Virus record (IMG/VR): IMGVR_UViG_3300021961_000269
Location: 1 to 37,063 of that record
DNA: 37,063 bases
Reading direction: 5' to 3' (one strand)
From: a virus
Each line of letters begins with the position of its first letter. The stretch's first letter is position 1. The notes under the pieces are model-generated. The model did not search any database. It was given only the letters and a program-made list of their open reading frames with translations, and was not told where the DNA came from. Positions 22,078-29,498 of the stretch are shown here, piece after piece. The position numbers and the translations under genes were made by a program.

Positions 22078-22824
22078 TACTTTTAATTTTACGGACTTCC
22101 TGGTTCTGGTAAAACTACTTTAGCTAAGGAAATTGCATCTAATTGCAATTTTGTACATTTAAACGCTGACGAAGTAAGATCAGATTTAAATTCTGATTTA
22201 GGTTTTACTTTAAAAGATAGAATTGAACAAGCAAGAAGAATGGGCGCTCTTGCTAGACTGCTCAACAATCAAGGTTATTCAGTTGTTGTTGATTTTGTTT
22301 GTCCAACTGAAGATACTAGATCTGCTTTTGGACACGCTGATAAAATCATATGGATGTCTAGAATTAATAAAGGAAGATTTGAAGACACCAATATTCTTTG
22401 GCAAGACCCAATTGAATATGATTTAAAAATAAATGATAGATTAACTGTTGAACAAGAACTTGATTATGTAATATATAAATTTGGCTTATTTAATTGGAAA
22501 GAACCAACTACTCTTATGTTAGGTAGATATCAGCCTTGGCATGAGGGGCATTCTGCTTTGTACCGTGAAGGTCATTTAAGAACTTCTCAAGTTGTTATAG
22601 GAGTAAGAGATACTTATCTTACTTCAGAAAAAGATCCACTTACTTTTGATCAAGTTAAAGATAATATCTTATCTTCTGAAAATAACTCTTTTATTATCAA
22701 AATGCCCAATATCACCAATATCATTTACGGCAGAGATGTTGGTTATAAAATAGAAAAGATTGATTTATCTCCTGAGATTGAAAGTATCTCTGCCACTCAA
22801 AAAAGAAAAGAGCTTGGAATATGA
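22074..22824 (+). CDS. P-loop kinase / nucleotidyltransferase fusion with +1 frameshift, about 249 aa
   Basis: ATG 22074 overlaps the upstream stop. MILLIL is followed by CGG (22092-22094); skipping its C reads GGA and restores Walker A: ILGLPGSGKTTLA. Then HLNADEVRSDLN, RIEQARRMGALARLLNNQGYSVVVDFVCP resemble adenylylsulfate-kinase-like P-loop kinases. Residues about 150-249 hold GRYQPWHEGHSALY (HxGH nucleotidyltransferase signature) and a terminal SISATQKRKELG, as in NMN or other adenylyl/cytidylyltransferases. Without the shift only 12 residues are made. The in-frame ATG at 22240 would delete the Walker A. Probable role: NAD or nucleotide metabolism; substrate unknown. Confidence 0.75.
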
Positions 22825-23066
22825 CAACTCAAAACAATTGTGCAAATTGTGCTTTTGGATATAAACCAAAAGACTATACTCCTTTTTATGAATGCCACAG
22901 ATATCCTCCGGTTAGGGTAGAGATGCCAGTTCATCCTGGTTCTGCTAGATGGGATTTTCCAGTCGTGGATGCTGATAATTTCTGTGGAGAATATATCAGC
23001 GAAGCTTTATGGAAAGCAAAAAACTCTACTCCTTGGGTAAAATCTAATGAAGAGGTTTATTTGTGA
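22821..23066 (+). CDS. four-Cys small protein, 81 aa
   Basis: CANC near the start, YECHRYPP, and DNFCGEY give the C-x2-C...C...C pattern of a widespread small phage/bacterial family of unknown function that probably binds a metal. It starts in an ATGA overlap with the kinase fusion, and its stop overlaps the next GTG. Confidence 0.7.
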   Translation: MTTQNNCANCAFGYKPKDYTPFYECHRYPPVRVEMPVHPGSARWDFPVVDADNFCGEYISEALWKAKNSTPWVKSNEEVYL

Positions 23067-23227
23067 ATAAAATAGAAATACAAAAAAGACTAAAACAAAG
23101 AATAAATGAAGCTAGAAAAAGTCAATCTATTGCAGAAGCTGATGGTAATTCTGACTATTATTACTGGGAAGGCTATGTGACTGCATTAGACTTTATAGAC
23201 GATCTTTTGATACTTTTGGAGGATTAA
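23063..23227 (+). CDS. hypothetical acidic helical protein, 54 aa (GTG start)
   Basis: GTG overlaps the upstream TGA. The product has a basic N-terminal helix and an aromatic/acidic second half (SDYYYWEGYVTALDFIDDLL), like a helical hairpin. It ends 1 nt before the next GTG start after a GGAGGATT site that serves that gene. Confidence 0.55.
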   Translation: MNKIEIQKRLKQRINEARKSQSIAEADGNSDYYYWEGYVTALDFIDDLLILLED

Positions 23228-23228
23228 A

Positions 23229-23495
23229 GTGAATGTTGATTTAATATGCCCTAGATGTGAGCATCTTATACCCAATGATGAAACACCTGGCGCTTATCCA
23301 GGAGCAATTTCTCGGGTAGATAATAAAACAGAAATTTGTTCTAAATGTGGAACAGATGAAGCTATGGAAAATTTTTTTGGAGATGGATTAACTCCAATTC
23401 ATAAGTGGCCAATAGTTTCTTATGAAGATATTACCAATGAACTTCATAATGATATTTCAGTTAAATTAAAGGAGTACAATGAACGTACTTCCTGA
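23229..23495 (+). CDS. conserved actinophage-type zinc-ribbon protein, 88 aa
   Basis: The motif CPRCEHLIPNDETPGAYPGAIS followed by NKTEICSKCGTDEAME is one I recall from many actinobacteriophage small proteins; CxxC pairs form a zinc ribbon. Function unknown. The GTG start follows TTTGGAGGATTAAA. The in-frame CGG at 23313 (followed by G) is read normally. Confidence 0.75.
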   Translation: MNVDLICPRCEHLIPNDETPGAYPGAISRVDNKTEICSKCGTDEAMENFFGDGLTPIHKWPIVSYEDITNELHNDISVKLKEYNERTS

Positions 23496-23871
23496 TTGGG
23501 GTGAAAACTCTTTTAACTCAACTGAACAAAAAACTAATAATGTTTATTATCAGCCGTCTTTGTTTGACGAAAATCTTGATTCCGATCAATCAGTCCAGAC
23601 CATTACTGATTTGATGAAGCAGTTTTTGAATAAAATCCAAGAAATGCAGTTATCAAATTTATCTGGTTTGGAATTAGAAAAAGCTGAAAAAAAATTAAGT
23701 GATTATATTAATCAAAATTCTGAACTAAAAACAGAACTTATCAAACAAGTTCTGTTTTATGACAAAGATGGCCCCATACCTTTTCCTAAAATTTCTAAGC
23801 CACCAATCAATCTAAATGAACATCTGTCAAAATATAAAGACAATGGTATAGATATAGAAGAACCTTTTTGA
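23479..23871 (+). CDS. hypothetical protein, 130 aa
   Basis: Unrecognised. ATG follows AAAGGAGTACA inside the end of the previous gene. Acidic, with a central Leu/Lys-rich helix (LSGLELEKAEKKLSDYI) that may be a coiled coil, and a Pro-rich C-terminal part. Its end overlaps nothing but lies directly before the promoter-like TATAAT at 23872. Confidence 0.7.
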   Translation: MNVLPDWGENSFNSTEQKTNNVYYQPSLFDENLDSDQSVQTITDLMKQFLNKIQEMQLSNLSGLELEKAEKKLSDYINQNSELKTELIKQVLFYDKDGPIPFPKISKPPINLNEHLSKYKDNGIDIEEPF

Positions 23872-23877
23872 TATAAT
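23872..23877 (+). promoter_or_regulatory. -10 box for leaderless gene at 23884
   Basis: TATAAT ends 6 nt before the ATG at 23884 with no ribosome binding site between, so the transcript is probably leaderless. This is the same arrangement as at 20169, supporting an actinobacterial host. Confidence 0.5.
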
Positions 23878-23883
23878 GTGATT

Positions 23884-24141
23884 ATGGATAAACTTTTAGA
23901 AGCTAAAATACATAATGTCATGTCAGAGCTTGCTAACGAAGCAGACAAATCTATACATGACCCTTCTATTGTTTATGTACTTATGCACCATGCTGTAAAT
24001 ATTTTTAGATTGACTTTAACACATATAGGTTACCTTGAGTCTAAACTAGATTCTACCATAGAATCAAACAAATTATTAACTCAAAATATTGAAAACCTTG
24101 TTGCAGAAATTCAAAGATTATCACAGATAGCAAAGTATTAA
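23884..24141 (+). CDS. hypothetical helical protein, 85 aa
   Basis: Unrecognised. I chose ATG 23884 over the GTG 6 nt earlier because it matches the -10 spacing for leaderless initiation. The C-terminal half (YLESKLDSTIESNKLLTQNIENL) is a coiled coil. A tiny coupled gene follows 1 nt after the stop. Confidence 0.65.
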   Translation: MDKLLEAKIHNVMSELANEADKSIHDPSIVYVLMHHAVNIFRLTLTHIGYLESKLDSTIESNKLLTQNIENLVAEIQRLSQIAKY

Positions 24142-24142
24142 C

Positions 24143-24241
24143 ATGAATGTACACGGAAAAAATAAACCATCATGTGATTGTGAATGGGAAAAAATTAAAA
24201 GAGATTTAAAGTGCAACGACCAAGAAGAGGATGATGATTGA
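24143..24241 (+). CDS. very small Cys-containing protein, 32 aa
   Basis: ATG 24143 immediately follows the previous stop; the peptide has CDCEW, one further Cys and an acidic tail (QEEDDD). Its TGA overlaps the next ATG by one base. Supported by packing and composition only. Confidence 0.4.
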   Translation: MNVHGKNKPSCDCEWEKIKRDLKCNDQEEDDD

Positions 24242-24654
24242 TGAAAATTGCCTACGCCATAAATAACCTAGCGTCTGCTATTAATAATCTAGCAGATACT
24301 TTAAAAAGTAAAAATAGTTTAAATGTTAAACCTTATTATAAGCCTACTGATACTACCATATATAAAGCTTTTGGAGCTGAACCACCTAAGTCTAAAACTT
24401 CAAATCCAACACAGTACAGTACTTCTTCTATAACCTATACTACTCCTAAAGATTTTGTTACTATATTAAAATCAGAGCATGTCGTTATTGGCAATCTTTA
24501 TAAAGCTTTAACTTCTAATGATCCTCAAAAAGATCAAAACGATAAAGTAATGCTTGATATTAAAGATAGATGGCCAAAGCTTTATTATGCTCTTATTGAT
24601 ATAATATCTGCAAAAACTTTTTCAATTTATAAGGGATTTTCTAAAAGTGAATGA
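24241..24654 (+). CDS. hypothetical protein, 137 aa
   Basis: Unrecognised. ATG at 24241 overlaps the upstream TGA; a TTG 3 nt earlier is less likely. N-terminal helix with repeated NNLA pattern (AINNLASAINNLADTLK), a Ser/Thr/Pro linker and a C-terminal helical domain. It could be a two-part adaptor. No known motif. Confidence 0.65.
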   Translation: MKIAYAINNLASAINNLADTLKSKNSLNVKPYYKPTDTTIYKAFGAEPPKSKTSNPTQYSTSSITYTTPKDFVTILKSEHVVIGNLYKALTSNDPQKDQNDKVMLDIKDRWPKLYYALIDIISAKTFSIYKGFSKSE

Positions 24655-24739
24655 AGAAATAGACGACGATTATATCTTAACTTTTGAAGACGAGCAGGGT
24701 AATCCTTGGTCTTCTTATGAAGGCTATAACCTGGATTAA
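24647..24739 (+). CDS. very small acidic protein, 30 aa (GTG start)
   Basis: GTG 24647 overlaps the upstream gene by 8 nt. The peptide is acidic (MNEEIDDDYILTFEDEQG) and has no known motif. It fills an otherwise empty gap in a coupled chain; support is weak. Confidence 0.35.
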   Translation: MNEEIDDDYILTFEDEQGNPWSSYEGYNLD

Positions 24740-24741
24740 TT

Positions 24742-24840
24742 ATGTATCCTATCCTTTTCGTCCATTCTATTGTTTGTGCAGTTATAGGTTGGAACTTAAA
24801 AGGAATTTATGAAGAAATTAAACAAAATAAAGACAACTAA
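24742..24840 (+). CDS. small membrane protein, 32 aa
   Basis: ATG 24742, 2 nt after the previous stop. A hydrophobic N-terminal helix (PILFVHSIVCAVIGW) and a charged tail suggest one membrane span. It overlaps the next gene by 32 nt in another frame. Third tiny membrane protein in this region. Confidence 0.4.
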   Translation: MYPILFVHSIVCAVIGWNLKGIYEEIKQNKDN

Positions 24841-25018
24841 AGAAGCTAAAGAAAAGCTTACCAGAACTTGGGGTACAGAAGTTATTTTAGTTTGTTCTTG
24901 TAGGGAATGGCCTGGACATTCCATGTGGGGACAGTATGCTCCTCCTTCTTGTCCCTTATGCAAAACTAAATGTGAAGTAGTTGTAGAAGATTGGTTGGTT
25001 GTAGAAGATGGATTTTGA
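24809..25018 (+). CDS. zinc-motif protein, 69 aa
   Basis: A basic N-terminus (MKKLNKIKTTKEAKEKL) is followed by CSC, HSMWGQY and CPLCKTKC, a compact Cys4 or Cys3His zinc site. AAAGGAATTT precedes the ATG. Overlaps the next ATG by 11 nt. The opposite strand also has an open frame here, but without a start signal or neighbours in that direction. Confidence 0.6.
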   Translation: MKKLNKIKTTKEAKEKLTRTWGTEVILVCSCREWPGHSMWGQYAPPSCPLCKTKCEVVVEDWLVVEDGF

Positions 25019-25220
25019 GGCAATGCGTGGAGCTTATTTAAGAGCATTAAATTATAATGTTCTTGAATTTAAATTGCATCAGTGCAACTCTTGTGGAGTT
25101 GATAATGATAATATTGGCGAATATGTAATTGTAGAATCTTCTTCTACTAGAATAAAAATATGGAACTGCCAAAGGTGTCTAGATGATCAAGAAAAAGAAA
25201 GACAGAAAATTCTTATTTAG
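25008..25220 (+). CDS. zinc-ribbon protein, 70 aa
   Basis: CNSCG and CQRC about 30 residues apart make a zinc ribbon, with an acidic/basic helical tail (DDQEKERQKI). The ATG at 25008 overlaps the previous gene; an alternative in-frame ATG is at 25023. Function unknown. A further gene starts inside its 3' end. Confidence 0.6.
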   Translation: MDFEAMRGAYLRALNYNVLEFKLHQCNSCGVDNDNIGEYVIVESSSTRIKIWNCQRCLDDQEKERQKILI

Positions 25221-25332
25221 CAGAGCTTGGTCTCAAGAAGATAAACAACGTTTTTCTGATAGAAATTTTTTAAAGTCTAAAACTATACCTTCTAAGAAAA
25301 AGTCTCCTCCAGAAAAATCAGAATGGGATTAA
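25183..25332 (+). CDS. small basic protein, 49 aa
   Basis: ATG 25183 lies inside the previous gene in another frame, after a weak AAAGGTG site. The protein is very basic (MIKKKKDRKF...KKKSPP) with FSRAWSQEDKQRF. It may bind nucleic acid. Its stop is 1 nt before the next ATG. Confidence 0.5.
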   Translation: MIKKKKDRKFLFSRAWSQEDKQRFSDRNFLKSKTIPSKKKSPPEKSEWD

Positions 25333-25333
25333 T

Positions 25334-25558
25334 ATGATATTTGGAAGAACCGTAAAAGTAGTATTAATAAATGATTCTACTAATGAAGTTATGGATACAA
25401 TTAAATTTTCTAGAAAAGAGTTTAATACATTTAAAAAATCAGCAAAATCCCTTGGTATTACTATTGATGAACTTTTTACATTTGCATTAGAGGGTATTGT
25501 CCAAGAAATTAGGTTAAAAAATGAAAGCTTGTTGCGTAAAGAACATGAAACCATGTAA
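25334..25558 (+). CDS. hypothetical protein, 74 aa
   Basis: Unrecognised. The N-terminal half has two beta strands (TVKVVLINDS, VMDTIKFSR) and the second a helix pair (FNTFKKSAKSLGITIDELFTFAL), perhaps an Arc/MetJ-like ribbon-helix-helix DNA-binding fold. No functional evidence beyond that pattern. It overlaps the next gene by 38 nt. Confidence 0.6.
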   Translation: MIFGRTVKVVLINDSTNEVMDTIKFSRKEFNTFKKSAKSLGITIDELFTFALEGIVQEIRLKNESLLRKEHETM

Positions 25559-25739
25559 TTTTGTTGGAAAAAAAATTCAACTAATATCTACTACGGATGA
25601 ATATACCAAATTGCAACCTGGTGATTTTGGTATTATTCGCTTAGTAGATGATACAGGAACTATACATGTTAATTGGGAAGATGGTTCCAGATTAGGTTTA
25701 ATTCCTGGAGTTGACAGATTCCATATTATTACTGTATAA
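25521..25739 (+). CDS. DUF4314-like SH3-type protein, 72 aa
   Basis: The core (GKKIQLISTTDEYTKLQPGD, then GTIHVNWEDGSRLGLIPG) matches the DUF4314 family, a small beta-barrel domain of unknown function common in phages and mobile elements. Start is ATG 25521 or 25545; the latter is closer to the family's usual N-terminus. Confidence 0.75.
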   Translation: MKACCVKNMKPCNFVGKKIQLISTTDEYTKLQPGDFGIIRLVDDTGTIHVNWEDGSRLGLIPGVDRFHIITV

Positions 25740-25767
25740 TTTTATACAAATTGCTTTTTATATATAA

Positions 25768-25789
25768 AAGCTATCTTAGATCACGGGTA
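25768..25789 (+). promoter_or_regulatory. conserved 22-bp upstream element, copy 1
   Basis: AAGCTATCTTAGATC followed by ACGGGTA lies 6 nt before the ATG of the Asp-hydroxylase-like gene. The same element, differing at one base, occurs at 28679-28700 before the phytanoyl-CoA-dioxygenase-like gene. It is probably a phage promoter or regulator site shared by the oxygenase genes. Confidence 0.5.
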
Positions 25790-25795
25790 AATAAT

Positions 25796-26503
25796 ATGAA
25801 AGAACAAAGCTTTTGGAATGAAGAAGCCATGCAGATTCCTGTATGTCAAGAACTAGTTAAGAACTGGGAACAAATTAGAGATGAAGCTCTAGAGTTTTTA
25901 AACTCAAAAAATCCAGATACAATTGATGGAAAAAGTACGACCACATTAACTTCACAAAAGGTAAAAGTTCCAGAATTTAAAGAGGGAAAATTTACAGGTA
26001 ATTTTACTCTTTTTTCCGATAAGGGTCTCTGGAAAGGTCAATATATAGCAGCCAATGGAAAAAGACAAAATTCTGGAGAATTTGGTTGGCTAAATGAATA
26101 TTATGAAAAAGTTACATTAGAAGAAACTTCAAAAACAATTAAAGAAAACACTGCATACGCAACTAGTTTTTTCAAAACTTTCAATAAAATAATAAAAGAA
26201 TACGCAGACGATAATTGCTCTGCCTGTAACATTAGCGTAGTATCACCAGGTACATATATTGCTCCACATGTTGGAACTACCGGATATCTTAGAATGCATC
26301 TATGCTTAGTTAATGACGAAGGTTGTTCTATAACTGTAGGCGATGATACAAGTAACTGGCAAGAAGGGAAGATCCTTGCTTTTAAAGATGGTGGTCCATA
26401 TCCTCACTCAGTAGCTCATAATGGGTCAAAAGATAGGGTTGTTATAATATTTGACCTACCAATTGCTTACGTAAAGCAGTATATTAATAGCCCTTATTTA
26501 TAA
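25796..26503 (+). CDS. aspartyl/asparaginyl beta-hydroxylase-like 2OG oxygenase, 235 aa
   Basis: Predicted Fe(II)/2-oxoglutarate oxygenase of the Asp/Asn hydroxylase family. IAPHVG (His158), LRMHLCL (His168), GKILAFKDGGPYPHSVAHN (His204) and DRVVIIFD (Arg for 2OG) follow the family's cupin pattern. An N-terminal extension of about 100 residues is unrecognised. I chose ATG 25796, which fits the conserved upstream element at 25768. Substrate unknown: protein or small molecule. First gene of an oxygenase island. Confidence 0.75.
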   Translation: MKEQSFWNEEAMQIPVCQELVKNWEQIRDEALEFLNSKNPDTIDGKSTTTLTSQKVKVPEFKEGKFTGNFTLFSDKGLWKGQYIAANGKRQNSGEFGWLNEYYEKVTLEETSKTIKENTAYATSFFKTFNKIIKEYADDNCSACNISVVSPGTYIAPHVGTTGYLRMHLCLVNDEGCSITVGDDTSNWQEGKILAFKDGGPYPHSVAHNGSKDRVVIIFDLPIAYVKQYINSPYL

Positions 26504-26523
26504 TAAAGGTTACTATTTAGTAT

Positions 26524-27585
26524 ATGATGGATAAAAAAAACGGACTTGAATTTTCATTAGATGAACTAGATTTAGTCTTAAATACACCAGTAACTGATCC
26601 AAAAGAAATTTATCATTTTGTTGAAAATAATTCTGATACGATATTTACTTGGGATTACTCTCACAGTAGAGCCAAGCTGCACAGATTGTATGAAAAAGCC
26701 AAAAACAGTCAATGGAACCCTTCGACAGATATAGACTGGTCTATAGATGTAGATATAGAAAAAAGTGTTTTAACTGATCAGGGTGAAATTAACTCAAGTA
26801 AATTTATTGGTACTCCACTAGAAAAGTGGAAAGAAAAAGAATGGCTAGAATACTCAATAGAGGCTAGAAGGTATAATATTTCTCAGTTTCTTCATGGAGA
26901 ACAAGGTGCACTTATGTTTGCATCAAAGACGGTTCAGAACATACCATGGTTTGACGCTAAACTATATGCAAGCACTCAAGTTTTAGATGAGGCTAAGCAC
27001 CTTGAGGTTTTTTCTAAATATCTCAACGAAAAACTTGGTGGAGGATATCAAGTTAATTCTAATTTTAAAAATTATATGTCAGATATAATCAAAGATTCAA
27101 GATGGGATTTTACATATTTAGGTGGTCAAGTAATAGGAGAGGGCTTAAGTCTTTCTTCTTTTGGGTATCTTTATCAACTTACTAAAGAACCATTAATAAA
27201 ACAAATACTTGGATATATAATGAAAGACGAAGCTAGGCATGTTGCTTTTGGTGTAATTAGTCTATCTGAAGTTTATGAAAATATGAATGATTTAGAAATA
27301 AAAGAAAGGCAAGAATTTGCCTATGAAGCGAGTGTTGGTTTGATGGGCAGAATGGTCCAACATGAAGTATGGGATCATATGGGTGTAGACTCTAAGGAAA
27401 TAACTCCATTAGTTATAAATTCTGGTAAAAACAGATTTATGAGACAAGCTGTCTTTACAAAGGTTGTTCCCAATTGCAAAAAGCTTGGACTTTTAGATAG
27501 AAACGATGGATGGCTTCGTAAACGTTTTGAGGAAATGGGCGTAATACAGTTTGAAGATATGGAATTGACAGATGAAGAAATATAA
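26524..27585 (+). CDS. ferritin-like di-iron oxygenase, 353 aa
   Basis: A four-helix di-iron protein: FLHGEQGALMF, then DEAKHLEVF in helix 2, GEGLSLSSFG in helix 3 and DEARHVAFG in helix 4, i.e. two E-x2-H type ligand sets as in RNR-R2-like and N-oxygenase-like families. It lacks the radical Tyr context needed to call it an R2 subunit. Two ATGs are adjacent (26524, 26527). A TATAAT at 26499 is a possible promoter. It overlaps the desaturase gene by 14 nt, so the two probably act together. Confidence 0.7.
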   Translation: MMDKKNGLEFSLDELDLVLNTPVTDPKEIYHFVENNSDTIFTWDYSHSRAKLHRLYEKAKNSQWNPSTDIDWSIDVDIEKSVLTDQGEINSSKFIGTPLEKWKEKEWLEYSIEARRYNISQFLHGEQGALMFASKTVQNIPWFDAKLYASTQVLDEAKHLEVFSKYLNEKLGGGYQVNSNFKNYMSDIIKDSRWDFTYLGGQVIGEGLSLSSFGYLYQLTKEPLIKQILGYIMKDEARHVAFGVISLSEVYENMNDLEIKERQEFAYEASVGLMGRMVQHEVWDHMGVDSKEITPLVINSGKNRFMRQAVFTKVVPNCKKLGLLDRNDGWLRKRFEEMGVIQFEDMELTDEEI

Positions 27586-28588
27586 TCAAATATTTGATTT
27601 TGATATACATGATAAAAATATTGAAATTTTAAAAACTTTAGAAGAAGACGCTAAAGAAGTTTTCAGTAACCATATTAATTCAAGGAAAGATTGGTATCCA
27701 CATGAAATGATACCATGGAATAGATATTCTAATATTGAAAAATATGGCTTTGAATATAATAAAGAAAAAATATCAGAAAACATTTCCTCTGCAATATACC
27801 TTCTTTTAATGACAGAAGACAATCTACCCTGGTATGCAAGAACTATTACTGGTTTTATAGGTCCAGAAAATAGATATACAATATGGAACGATTGGTTGCA
27901 GCAATGGACGGCAGAAGAAGACAGGCATTCTTTTGTAATTAGAAACTATGTAACTCTAAATGGATTAATGGATCCTTTTTATCTTGAAAACGCACGCATG
28001 CATCAAGTTAGTAGTGGACTAGTTCCTGAGGGAGATTTAGTCACCCAATGGTTAACTTATACTGTTCTTCAAGAATTGGCTGGAAGAATTTCTTATAGAA
28101 AAGTTGCTCTCGCACTTGGTGACGATACTGAAGGATATCATATTATGTCTAAAGTTGCTAGCGATGAAAATAGACATTTTATATTTTATAGAGACATTTG
28201 TAAAAAGGGATTTGAAAAGCATCCATCTGAATTCTTAATTGGATTAGCAATGGAAGGTATTGATTTTCAATTGCCAGGGAATCATTCCGGTCAGGGCATG
28301 ATAGATTTTGACATTCATTCCAGAAATATGGCCAATGGTGGTTTTTACAATCTTGATTTATACATAAATGAAATATTAAAGCCTAGTGTGGATTTTTGGA
28401 AAATAGATCAATTAAAGGATCTTACTCCGGAGGCAGAAAAAGCTAGAGAAGATATTTTTTCTTACATAGATAAAACTAATAAATTTATAGAAAAAATAAA
28501 AGATAGAGCTTTAAGATCTAATTCTCGCTCAGATTCTTCTGAGCTAAATAAGATAACTCACCTACCATCCTTATTTGAAGATAAATAA
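27572..28588 (+). CDS. acyl-ACP desaturase-like di-iron protein, 338 aa
   Basis: Matches the soluble stearoyl-ACP desaturase family (DesA type in Actinobacteria): MTEDNLPWYARTI, WNDWLQQWTAEEDRHSF (EExxH-like) and ASDENRHFIFYRDI (DENRH) supply the di-iron ligands. Length is close to actinobacterial DesA proteins. It would introduce a double bond in an acyl-ACP, altering membrane lipid fluidity or making a lipid precursor. Overlap with the preceding di-iron gene suggests one pathway. Confidence 0.8.
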   Translation: MKKYNQIFDFDIHDKNIEILKTLEEDAKEVFSNHINSRKDWYPHEMIPWNRYSNIEKYGFEYNKEKISENISSAIYLLLMTEDNLPWYARTITGFIGPENRYTIWNDWLQQWTAEEDRHSFVIRNYVTLNGLMDPFYLENARMHQVSSGLVPEGDLVTQWLTYTVLQELAGRISYRKVALALGDDTEGYHIMSKVASDENRHFIFYRDICKKGFEKHPSEFLIGLAMEGIDFQLPGNHSGQGMIDFDIHSRNMANGGFYNLDLYINEILKPSVDFWKIDQLKDLTPEAEKAREDIFSYIDKTNKFIEKIKDRALRSNSRSDSSELNKITHLPSLFEDK

Positions 28589-28643
28589 TAATTACTTTAA
28601 AAACCTATATGTATGAAAATTGGGAAAAATTTTTTTTGGCCTT

Positions 28644-28663
28644 AGCCATTTTTGGCTTTTTTT
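28644..28663 (+). terminator. rho-independent terminator
   Basis: AGCCA (28644-28648) pairs with TGGCT (28653-28657) around TTTT and is followed by T6. It ends the two di-iron genes before the conserved upstream element at 28679. The stem is short but the T-run is good. Confidence 0.55.
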
Positions 28664-28678
28664 ATAGTTTTGGATTTG

Positions 28679-28700
28679 AAGCTATCTTAGATCGCGGGTA
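28679..28700 (+). promoter_or_regulatory. conserved 22-bp upstream element, copy 2
   Basis: AAGCTATCTTAGATC followed by GCGGGTA, 21 of 22 bases identical to 25768-25789. Overlapping its end, TACAAT (28699-28704) ends 8 nt before ATG 28713, compatible with a -10 and leaderless start. No ribosome binding site is visible for the following gene. Confidence 0.5.
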
Positions 28701-28712
28701 CAATATAATAAT

Positions 28713-29498
28713 ATGAATGATTTAGATTTTTGGAATAAAGAAGGGTACCTAATTAAAAGGTCCTTAATATCTGACGAGCTTATAGAAGCTTATGAAAATT
28801 TATGGCTTAAAGAACACGCCACCATTATAGATGGAAAGCTCATCATAAATAACCCAAGAGGATGGGATACTTATGATGTTTATAAAAACTATAATGAAAT
28901 ATTAGATATTTTTTGTGCATCAGATATACCATCTATTATAGAAAATATAACTGGAGAGCCAGCTGGTTTACACCTTAACTTTACTGGATGGGTTTCAACT
29001 CAAAAAACTTGGCACCAAGACGTAACTGTTCCCGATAAAGAAAGGGCAGATCATTATATCGGTGTTTGGATTGCCCTAGATACAATTCATCCAAATTCTG
29101 GACCATTTGAATTAATACCTAAATCTCATTTGTGGAAAACGGATTTTGAATCTATTTATCCAGACTTTCAAAGAGAAAAGAAAACTAATCAAGCCTTAAA
29201 AGTTAGCGACATATATGGCTCAGATGATATTAGAGATTCTTCACCAGAAGAAGATCCAGGTGCTGCAGCCTATAGATATTATTCAGACAAACTTGAAAAA
29301 GAAAAACCAGAAGGAATATCTTTTACTGCATCAAGGGGAGATGTAATATTTTGGCACGGCCACACCGTACATAGAGGAAGCGAACCATTAGATGATTCTC
29401 TTTTAAGAAAGAGTATTATAGGGCATCTTTCCGGAGTGCACACTGGAATGTTAGCGTCACAATACGCTCGTTCCTACAAAAATGGTTACTACTTTTAG
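28713..29498 (+). CDS. phytanoyl-CoA dioxygenase (PhyH)-like, 261 aa
   Basis: Fe(II)/2OG oxygenase of the PhyH family: TWHQDV (His101, Asp103), YIGVWIALDTIHPNSGPFELIPKSH, and GDVIFWHGHTVHRGS (His220) followed by an Arg-rich segment for 2OG. Length and order are normal for the family, which hydroxylates small molecules or lipid-linked substrates. It converges tail to tail with the minus-strand dehydratase gene, overlapping by 4 nt. Confidence 0.85.
   Translation: MNDLDFWNKEGYLIKRSLISDELIEAYENLWLKEHATIIDGKLIINNPRGWDTYDVYKNYNEILDIFCASDIPSIIENITGEPAGLHLNFTGWVSTQKTWHQDVTVPDKERADHYIGVWIALDTIHPNSGPFELIPKSHLWKTDFESIYPDFQREKKTNQALKVSDIYGSDDIRDSSPEEDPGAAAYRYYSDKLEKEKPEGISFTASRGDVIFWHGHTVHRGSEPLDDSLLRKSIIGHLSGVHTGMLASQYARSYKNGYYF

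Noticed and set aside
24796-25047. Minus-strand open frame of 83 codons with a hydrophobic end
   Set aside because: Opposite to two zinc-motif genes in a long plus-strand operon; no promoter or ribosome binding site.
26524-27585. Ribonucleotide reductase R2 subunit
   Set aside because: Di-iron ligand pattern is shared, but no R1 gene is nearby and the usual R2 context motifs and C-terminus are absent.
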